Shown piece by piece: positions 61,101-64,000 of a stretch of DNA of 64,000 nt. The notes below the pieces were generated by a model. The model saw nothing but the letters and a program-made list of their open reading frames with translations, was not told the origin of the DNA and ran no database searches. Position 1 is the first letter of the stretch. Every line of letters starts with the position of its first letter. Source of the DNA: Streptomyces sp. B93 (GTDB lineage: Bacteria; Actinomycetota; Actinomycetes; Streptomycetales; Streptomycetaceae). The stretch covers positions 100,478 through 164,477 of the forward strand of contig NZ_JAGPXL010000016.1 of the NCBI RefSeq assembly GCF_018070565.1, read 5' to 3'. Both the position numbers and the translations under genes were made by a program.

Positions 61101-62474
61101 CTACTCGTCTTCGTCAAGCCGCGCAAATGCATCGCTTACATGCTCGTTGAAGGCGACGACAGCAGGGTTGGCCGCGTGGGTGCTGATCTCTGCCTGGAAG
61201 TCTGTTACATAGCGTTGGAAGCGGGAGGACTGGAGGGAGTCACCGCCGTCTACGGCAAGTCTTGCTGTGGTCACGGCGGCCTCCAGCTCGCCGTTCAGTA
61301 GCTGGCTTTGAGCGAGCACCATGCGGCAGAAGCCCAGGGTCCGTGCGTATTGCGGGTCGGTGCTGTTCACGGCGCGCTGGGCGTGCTCAACGGCCTCGCT
61401 GCGCATTTTGAGATCGCGGAAGCAGTGGCAAAACTCGCCTAACAGTTCCGCGTCATCGAAATAACTCAGCCACGTCGGGTCTTCTGCGCTGTCGGCACGC
61501 TCGAAGTGGCGTTCCGCCTGGTTCATTGCGAGACCTGCCGCAGCTCGGTCACCGGCGTTGGAGAGTGCGCGGGCCTCCATTGCCCAGTAGTTCGCCATGG
61601 CGCGCGGAGTGGCTCGGCCTTTGGCGCCCTCGACGGCGGCACGGGCTAGCTGGATGGCTTGGGCGTGGTTGCCCAAATAGTTTGCCTGGTGGCTGAGGTT
61701 GCCGAGAATGCGAGCGCCGAACATTCGGTCGTCGATAACCTGCGACAGACGCAGGGTGGACGTGAGATAGCGGTGGGCGAGTCGGTGGTTTCCGGAGTCG
61801 TAGGCAGTCCATGCAAGCAGCTGAGAGACTTCGGCTGCGGCGCTGAAGAGTGCTGTGCCTACTTTCTCGCTGTAGCTCGCGCTGAGCAGGGGTAGGACTT
61901 CATGGCGGAAGTAGTGGCGTAACGCCTTGTGGCCGTGGCCTCCGCCGTACTTGAAGTCGAGCTGCATGAAGGTGGCGGCTGCGTCTCTGATCGCCCGTAC
62001 GTCGCGCATGCCGACCCGTTGATGGGCTGGCCTGTCAGCTTGGATTCCGTCGGGGCGAGCGATCATCCACGACAGTACGGCGGAGCTGACGTCGGCATCC
62101 GCGACGATCAGTTGGTCGGGTGTGACGGTCTCGGCGCGTTCCTGGGCGAGTCCATCGAGCATGGAGAGCACGTCGGGGACCGTGCTCGGATAGCCGACCG
62201 CTTGCGGAGTGCTGGGCCCTGAGTGGTCGAAGAATCCGAGATCTCCGGGAGTGATGCGGCGGCTCAGCTTTGCGCTCAGGACGTTGGCCATGATCGCCGC
62301 TGTCTGGGGCTGGATACCGGCGCCATCCCGCCACCGCTGGACGGAGACATGAGTGGTACCCAAGCTGATGCCACGCTGAGCGGCGGCGTCCTTCATTCGC
62401 TTCGCGAGTCCCTTGTTCGAGACCTTCGCCTCGTCCATGACTGCGATCAATTGCGCGTTCGGCTCTCGGCTCAT
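61101..62474 (-). CDS. HTH (XRE-like) regulator with TPR-type helical repeats, TTA-containing
   Basis: The 457-residue protein begins MSREPNAQLIAVMDEAKVSN, and its first 70 residues form a helix-turn-helix domain (KGLAKRMKDAA, SVQRWRDGAG). The rest is helical repeats (LGNLSHQANYLGNHAQAIQL, AGLAMNQAERHFERADSAED) as in streptomycete regulators such as NsdA-type proteins. Two in-frame TTA codons (61440-61442 and 61920-61922) make translation depend on the bldA tRNA, so it should act late in development. It is divergent from an ATPase gene across a palindrome-rich region. Confidence 0.82.
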   Translation of the reverse strand: MSREPNAQLIAVMDEAKVSNKGLAKRMKDAAAQRGISLGTTHVSVQRWRDGAGIQPQTAAIMANVLSAKLSRRITPGDLGFFDHSGPSTPQAVGYPSTVPDVLSMLDGLAQERAETVTPDQLIVADADVSSAVLSWMIARPDGIQADRPAHQRVGMRDVRAIRDAAATFMQLDFKYGGGHGHKALRHYFRHEVLPLLSASYSEKVGTALFSAAAEVSQLLAWTAYDSGNHRLAHRYLTSTLRLSQVIDDRMFGARILGNLSHQANYLGNHAQAIQLARAAVEGAKGRATPRAMANYWAMEARALSNAGDRAAAGLAMNQAERHFERADSAEDPTWLSYFDDAELLGEFCHCFRDLKMRSEAVEHAQRAVNSTDPQYARTLGFCRMVLAQSQLLNGELEAAVTTARLAVDGGDSLQSSRFQRYVTDFQAEISTHAANPAVVAFNEHVSDAFARLDEDE

Positions 62475-62682
62475 GCTCCCCTGCCAACCCGAGAATGACG
62501 GCGAGTACTCATCCTGTCACAGCAGTATCGCTGTGGGGGGTTCATCCGCGAACCCCCCATGGCTTTGCGGGTGTTCACGTGAACCCCCTGGTGAACTCTC
62601 CCGATCGCGCCTGGTGCGCCGTGTACTGGCCTGCGTGCAGCAAACGGTGACGTGAAGGCCGTCGGAAGGCTCAGAGGGAGAC
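62475..62682. promoter_or_regulatory. Divergent regulatory region with palindromes
   Basis: GGGGGGTTC (62535-62543), ATCCGC, GAACCCCCC (62550-62558) is a perfect 9-base inverted repeat. GTTCACGTGAAC (62573-62584) is a 12-base palindrome, and a third half-site GTGAAC lies at 62591-62596. These GTTCAC/GTGAAC elements are candidate operators for the HTH-TPR protein, between its gene and the ATPase gene. Confidence 0.6.
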
Positions 62683-63237
62683 GTGATGGATGCGAGAAAG
62701 CCCGAGTACGTAGCGGGAGAGTTGGAGGCGTACGCCCACTGGTTCGCGGTGCCTGAACCGTCTGCAAATGGGCGCTTCCTCGCTCTGACGTTCTTCGCGG
62801 AGTGCGGTGATGCAGCACGTATCGCGCGGGACACGGTCTCGGTGTTCCTGCGGGACATCGTCACGGGTGAAGTGGTCTACGACGCCCGGCTGGCTGTCTC
62901 GGAACTGGTGGGCAACGTCGTCAACCACGTGGTGCCGGATCGCTCTCGCTCCCGAGACGGCCGGTCTCGGCGTATCGACGTGACCTTCAAGCTGTACCCG
63001 AAGTGGTTCTTCGTCGGAGTGAAGGACGAAGACTCCACGCCCCCTCTCCTCCCCATGGGCGACGCGCTGTCGCCTGAGCTGGTGGGTGAGTTCACCGATG
63101 CGCTTCTTCCTGACAGCGGCCGTGGGCTGATGATCACGCAGCGGATCGCGTCGGCGGTCTGGTGGACCCCGGCAGAGGGCGGCGGCAAGACGGTGTGGTG
63201 TCGCTTCGACCTGGTGGGCGATAAGCCGCGCCAATGA
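62683..63237 (+). CDS. RsbW-like ATP-binding regulator (HATPase_c_2)
   Basis: The 184-residue protein starts at GTG 62683 or ATG 62686 (MDARKPEYVAGELEAY) after AGAGGGAG. It has the N box LAVSELVGNVVNHVV, the G1-like VGVKDEDSTPP and the G2 motif DSGRGLMITQRIASAVWW of serine-kinase anti-sigma-factor ATPases. Streptomycetes have dozens of such genes, often beside HTH regulators as here. No sigma factor or antagonist gene is adjacent. Confidence 0.85.
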   Translation: MMDARKPEYVAGELEAYAHWFAVPEPSANGRFLALTFFAECGDAARIARDTVSVFLRDIVTGEVVYDARLAVSELVGNVVNHVVPDRSRSRDGRSRRIDVTFKLYPKWFFVGVKDEDSTPPLLPMGDALSPELVGEFTDALLPDSGRGLMITQRIASAVWWTPAEGGGKTVWCRFDLVGDKPRQ

Positions 63238-63545
63238 TCTCCGGTCCGCCGCCCGTCATGGCTCCTACGCGATCGGGAGCGGGCGGCGAACCGGAAGCGG
63301 CCGAAGTCTGACCCCTTCGGCCTAAGGGCGCGGCTCCTTCAGCCCTGGGGGCTCCCCTCCCTGCTGAAGGACCGCGCCTGACAACCCCATACCGAGACCG
63401 GGCCACCCCCTAGCCCTGGAAAGCAGATGGGTGGCCCGGCTGGGAACACGGCGGTCCCCGGTGCCTGATGGTACCGGGGCCGCCGTGCTGCTTGTGGCCC
63501 TGGCTGAAAGTGAGTTGACGCAAGGTCATATCGACCAGGGCTGGA
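63238..63545. other. Intergenic region with strong hairpins
   Basis: This 308-base gap has three inverted repeats. GCCGCCCG (63248-63255) pairs with CGGGCGGC (63290-63297), probably terminating the ATPase gene. CCTTCAG (63336-63342) pairs with CTGAAGG (63364-63370). The strongest is CACGGCGGTCCCCGGT (63447-63462) with ACCGGGGCCGCCGTG (63473-63487), one mismatch, GC-rich. No gene is seen. Confidence 0.6.
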
Positions 63546-63845
63546 GTGATCAAGGTGACTGGTGCGGGTGAGGGCTGGCTTGGTGACGGCATCGAGGAGG
63601 TGGGTTTCGGTGTCTGGGTGTCGGGAGTCGACTACGTGGCGGGTTGGCGCGACGCTCGTGACACCGCTGATCGTTTGAACCGCGCGCTCTTGAGTGCGGG
63701 ATTCGAACTGTCCGCCGTGCGGGCCGTCGCCTCGACGAACGATGACGGACGCGGCGTCGTTCGCCTGGTGGGTTGGCCGGGCGCGCTGGAACGGCTCGCC
63801 ATGCTCCTGGACGCGTATGCGGGTGGCGACGGTGGTGCGTCGTGA
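63546..63845 (+). CDS. Hypothetical protein, 99 residues
   Basis: GTG 63546 gives VIKVTGAGEGWLGDGIEEVG; a second GTG is at 63555. The protein is a soluble small domain with alternating strands and helices (GFGVWVSGVDYVAGWRDARD, TADRLNRALLSAGFELSAVR, LERLAMLLDAYAGG). I do not recognise it. Its stop overlaps the start of the following open frame (GTGA at 63842-63845), suggesting coupling. Confidence 0.6.
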   Translation: MIKVTGAGEGWLGDGIEEVGFGVWVSGVDYVAGWRDARDTADRLNRALLSAGFELSAVRAVASTNDDGRGVVRLVGWPGALERLAMLLDAYAGGDGGAS

Positions 63846-64000
63846 GGTGGCTTTCTGCTGGTGAGTGGGGTGTGTGGGCACGTCGGCGGTTGGAGAGACT
63901 TTGGGCTGGAGCTGCCATGGGGCGAGTGAACAGGGGGCCTTACGCTCGCCAGCGGATCGGGCAGTCTGTGGAGCTGCCCGCAATAGCCCGATCGGCCCCC
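63842..64000 (+). CDS. Possible partial gene at the window end
   Basis: A GTG at 63842 overlaps the preceding stop and its frame stays open to the end (53 codons): VRWLSAGEWGVWARRRLERL and so on, ending PAIARSAP. The sequence is Arg/Trp-rich and not recognised. It may be the start of a gene that continues outside the window, or a chance frame. Confidence 0.35.
   Translation, partial: MRWLSAGEWGVWARRRLERLWAGAAMGRVNRGPYARQRIGQSVELPAIARSAP

Noticed and set aside
62573..62584. GTTCACGTGAAC as a possible parS
   Set aside because: It lacks the flanking bases of GTTTCACGTGAAAC on both sides (GTTC instead of GTTTC), so it is better read as a local regulator operator.

Overview
The window is very GC-rich (about 70% over most of its length), with strong third-position GC, many GTG starts and many palindromic ParB sites of the form GTTTCACGTGAAAC. 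Gene content and order match the replication-origin region of a Streptomyces chromosome: recF-gnd-dnaN, oriC, dnaA, rpmH-rnpA-yidD-yidC-jag-rsmG-parA-parB, trxA/trxB, sigM, murJ, cca, ino1, rpsF-ssb-rpsR-rplI, dnaB, ssgR-ssgA and thiC. Developmental genes (ssgA, ssgR) and TTA codons in accessory genes support this genus. The species cannot be decided by eye.

Layout. 1-5.6 kb: leftward recF (cut by the window edge), gnd, dnaN, then oriC with about twenty DnaA-box-like 9-mers, then leftward dnaA. 6-12 kb: rightward ribosomal protein L34, RNase P protein, the YidD/YidC insertion machinery, KhpB/Jag, RsmG and the ParA/ParB partition pair. 12-24.5 kb: GNAT protein, thioredoxin system, ECF sigma factor with anti-sigma factor, a pseudokinase behind MurJ, a DUF6049 membrane protein, and CCA-adding enzyme. 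24.6-35.9 kb: small membrane protein, MFS transporter, inositol-phosphate synthase with a PadR regulator and its probable operator, class A penicillin-binding protein, a glycosyltransferase-like membrane protein, an alanine-racemase-like protein and FemX. 36-41 kb: rpsF-ssb-rpsR-rplI, a MATE transporter, and dnaB behind a dense DnaA-box cluster. 41-54.6 kb: a serine hydrolase, two GNATs, NUDIX, LysR, a cystathionine gamma-synthase/lyase-type enzyme, a frameshifted low-molecular-weight phosphatase, small membrane proteins, ssgR/ssgA, a YibE/F protein, and thiC behind a TPP riboswitch.

54.7-64 kb is accessory in character. It holds a membrane pentapeptide-repeat protein, a lower-GC 1022-residue HD plus Hsp90-like (GHKL) ATPase protein with a small multi-pass membrane protein just upstream on the same strand, an APH-family kinase, a TTA-containing HTH-TPR regulator divergent from an RsbW-like ATPase, and small unknown genes. 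No integrase, transposase, tRNA or CRISPR was seen.

The genes together cover initiation and elongation of replication (DnaA/DnaN/DnaB/SSB), origin segregation (ParA/ParB with ten perfect and two one-mismatch parS sites between 9.6 and 52.7 kb), and cell-wall assembly and sporulation (MurJ, PBP, FemX, SsgA). The most unusual signals are: parS sites inside 28-46 bp perfect palindromes that look like terminators; a parS-like palindrome and its degenerate copy inside the variable arm of the TPP riboswitch; the DnaA-box cluster before dnaB; and the HD-GHKL/membrane-protein pair as a candidate uncharacterised conflict or stress system.
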